Source: Brevundimonas sp. (GTDB lineage Bacteria > Pseudomonadota > Alphaproteobacteria > Caulobacterales > Caulobacteraceae). Taken from it: a stretch of 5,863 bases of DNA. The notes beneath the pieces are model-generated. The model saw nothing but the letters and a program-made list of their open reading frames with translations. It searched no databases and had not been told where the DNA came from. Shown here piece after piece: positions 4,747-5,863 of this stretch (position 1 is its first letter; every line of letters begins with the position of its first letter). A program made the translations under genes and the position numbers. The stretch is from contig JALAGW010000026.1 of the NCBI GenBank assembly GCA_022712235.1, positions 1 through 5,863 on the forward strand. Direction: 5' to 3'.

Positions 4747-5685
4747 TCAATCCGCCAGAAACTCATCCACCAGCGCGTCCAGACGCTCCGGCTGGTCGTT
4801 CATGATGAAGTGGCGGCTGTCGTCGACGCGGACCAGCTTCACCCCCGGCAGGGCGGCGTATTCGCGGCTCCACATGCCGTCGGCCACGGCGCTCGGCACG
4901 CCGCCGTTCGCATCCGCCGCATAGACGGCCCAGACCGGCGTGGTCATGGCCGCCAGGCCCGGCCGGGCGTCGGTGGTCATCACGTCGCGGATGGCCGAGG
5001 CCATGGCGTGACGATCGGACGTCATCGACCATTCGACCATGGCGGCGCGTCCGGCCTCGCTGCGCATCATCCCCCCAGCGGCGGCTTGCTGTTGCATGCG
5101 GAAACCCTCGGTCTCGGCGTTCAGAATGCCCGCCGCGGCCTGTTCGGCGAAGGGCCTGGCCGTCTCGGCCGTCGCGGTCGGGCCATAGAGGGCGCTGAAG
5201 AAGGACAGGCTGTCGACGCTCATCAGCTTGCCGACCGCCTCGGGATGCTGCTGCGCCACCAGCAGCCCGGTCAGGCCGCCCATGGAATGGCCGATGATCG
5301 CGGGCCGGTTCAGGGTCGCGGCGTAACGCGCCACCTCGTCCACCGCCGGCTGGACGAAGGCGCCGTCGCCGTGCGTCCAGGCCTCGCCCGCAAATCCCGC
5401 CAGTTGCACCAGATGCACCCGATGCGTCGGCGCCAGCCGCTCGGCCAGCGGCCGCCAGACGTCCCGCGACGAGGCGAAGCCGGGGATCAGGATGACGTCG
5501 GGGCCAGCGCCCATCACCTCGACCGACAGGCGGTCCGATACGAAGGCGGGCGCGGCGGCCTGGGTCGCGACGGCCTCCACCGGGGCGGCCTGCGCCGGCG
5601 AGACGATGTTTCCGGCGATCCAGCCGATGGCGGCGGCCAGGGCGAAGGCGCGGAGTTTCTTGGCCGGAGCGGAGATCTTGGTCAT
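4747..5685 (-). CDS. Exported alpha/beta-fold hydrolase
   Basis: The 312-residue protein begins with a Sec signal peptide: basic residues KK and R at 9-12, a hydrophobic core, and AQA before a predicted cut after residue 33. The mature part is a standard alpha/beta hydrolase: oxyanion-region LIPGFASS (66-73), nucleophile elbow GHSMGG with Ser134, probable acid Asp258 after the strand PVWAVYAAD, and catalytic His292 in SRHFIMND. The segment between about 155 and 230, rich in Ala, Gln and Met, is probably a cap over the active site. Substrate is unknown; esters or lactones are typical. The frame continues 18 codons upstream to another ATG at 5739, but ATG 5685 is chosen because AAGGAA lies a few bases before it and the signal peptide then has a normal length. 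It converges on the lipoprotein gene, with the inverted-repeat element between them. A palindrome lies 60-90 bp upstream of its start. Confidence 0.88.
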   Translation of the reverse strand: MTKISAPAKKLRAFALAAAIGWIAGNIVSPAQAAPVEAVATQAAAPAFVSDRLSVEVMGAGPDVILIPGFASSRDVWRPLAERLAPTHRVHLVQLAGFAGEAWTHGDGAFVQPAVDEVARYAATLNRPAIIGHSMGGLTGLLVAQQHPEAVGKLMSVDSLSFFSALYGPTATAETARPFAEQAAAGILNAETEGFRMQQQAAAGGMMRSEAGRAAMVEWSMTSDRHAMASAIRDVMTTDARPGLAAMTTPVWAVYAADANGGVPSAVADGMWSREYAALPGVKLVRVDDSRHFIMNDQPERLDALVDEFLAD

Positions 5686-5744
5686 GGCGTTTCCTTTCGA
5701 TTGGACATGGCCCGCCGTCGCCCCCTGCGTTCGAGGCATGGGAG

Positions 5745-5774
5745 GTCGTTTTCCGGGACGAGCCCGGAAATGAC
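5745..5774. repeat. Palindromic repeat upstream of the hydrolase gene, REP-like
   Basis: TTTCCGGG (5750-5757) and CCCGGAAA (5763-5770) form a perfect 8-bp stem around ACGAG. GTC (5745-5747) and GAC (5772-5774) extend it after a small bulge. On the minus strand it reads GTCATTTCCGGGCTCGTCCC and onward, close to a dispersed palindrome family (TCATT..CCGGG..TGTCCCGG..AATGA) that I recall as frequent in alphaproteobacteria. It is unrelated to the 4608-4740 arms. It lies in the probable leader or promoter region of the hydrolase. Confidence 0.55.
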
Positions 5775-5807
5775 GGCGGAAGGCAGGGACAAAAAAGTAA
5801 GGTTAAA

Positions 5808-5823
5808 CTGACACGAAGGTCAG
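5808..5823 (-). terminator. Weak possible terminator of a gene entering from the right edge
   Basis: Eight bases past the presumed stop at 5831, the minus strand forms CTGAC-CTTCGT-GTCAG, a 5-bp stem, followed by TTTAACC and then a run of six T (A-run at 5791-5796). The stem is short and the T-run is 11 bases away, so this is only suggestive. Confidence 0.2.
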
Positions 5824-5830
5824 ACGGGCG

Positions 5831-5863
5831 TCAGGCGTGGGGGTTCTCGAAGACCTCTTCCAC
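5831..5863 (-). CDS. Possible C-terminal end of an unidentified protein (runs off right edge)
   Basis: In one minus-strand frame the last 33 bases encode VEEVFENPHA and a TGA stop at 5833-5831. Nine of the ten codons end in G or C, as in the real genes of this window, and the stop lies at a sensible distance from the hydrolase start. Ten residues are too few to name a family. The other two minus frames are also open or nearly so over this short stretch, so the call is tentative. Confidence 0.35.
   Translation of the reverse strand: MEEVFENPHA

Noticed and set aside
4741..5811. 356-residue plus-strand open frame opposite the hydrolase
   Set aside because: The product is dominated by Gly, Arg, His and Asp with no recognisable fold, while the opposite strand encodes an intact hydrolase with signal peptide and catalytic motifs.

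Overview
The window is high-GC bacterial chromosome. Codons end mostly in G or C, and gene content (UbiA, a DUF4287 protein, an OpgC-like acyltransferase, a membrane LytTR regulator, genome-type palindromic repeats) fits an alphaproteobacterium, most likely Caulobacterales (Brevundimonas/Caulobacter-like). The taxonomic placement is inference from sequence style; no marker gene such as 16S rRNA is present. I see no rRNA, tRNA, CRISPR array, transposase or phage gene, and no stretch over 300 bases without a gene.

Left block (1-2566). The 5' end of an acyltransferase-3/OpgC-like membrane gene runs off the left edge on the minus strand. Twelve bases from its start codon, and diverging from it, begins a membrane-anchored LytTR transcription factor (157-1104, plus). 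Its 3' end overlaps by 37 bp the 3' end of a convergent 12-TM-type MFS transporter (1068-2264, minus). Upstream of the MFS gene and on the same strand lies a 71-residue DUF4287 protein (2351-2566). The early coding part of the LytTR gene is full of structure: a 14-bp palindrome, a 10-bp GC-rich inverted repeat, and a perfect direct repeat whose half-site sequence and 12-bp spacing resemble the known LytTR-family operator.

Middle block (2567-4606). A 127-bp divergent intergenic region separates the DUF4287 gene from ubiA (2694-3713, plus), the membrane prenyltransferase of ubiquinone synthesis. It is followed after 22 bp by a lipoprotein gene with DUF4163/DUF3298-like motifs (3736-4566), probably co-transcribed. 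A strong hairpin lies just after the lipoprotein stop.

Right block (4607-5863). Between the lipoprotein gene and a convergent exported alpha/beta hydrolase (4747-5685, minus) sits a 133-bp element made of two 32-bp inverted arms, each itself palindromic, around a 69-bp spacer. It looks like a REPIN or small non-autonomous repeat. A second, unrelated palindrome lies upstream of the hydrolase, and the last 33 bases look like the 3' end of another minus-strand gene.

Most genes are ordinary accessory and housekeeping functions. The best candidate for something new is the divergent LytTR/acyltransferase pair: with only 12 bp between start codons, its control DNA must lie inside coding sequence, and a LytTR-like operator pair is visible there.
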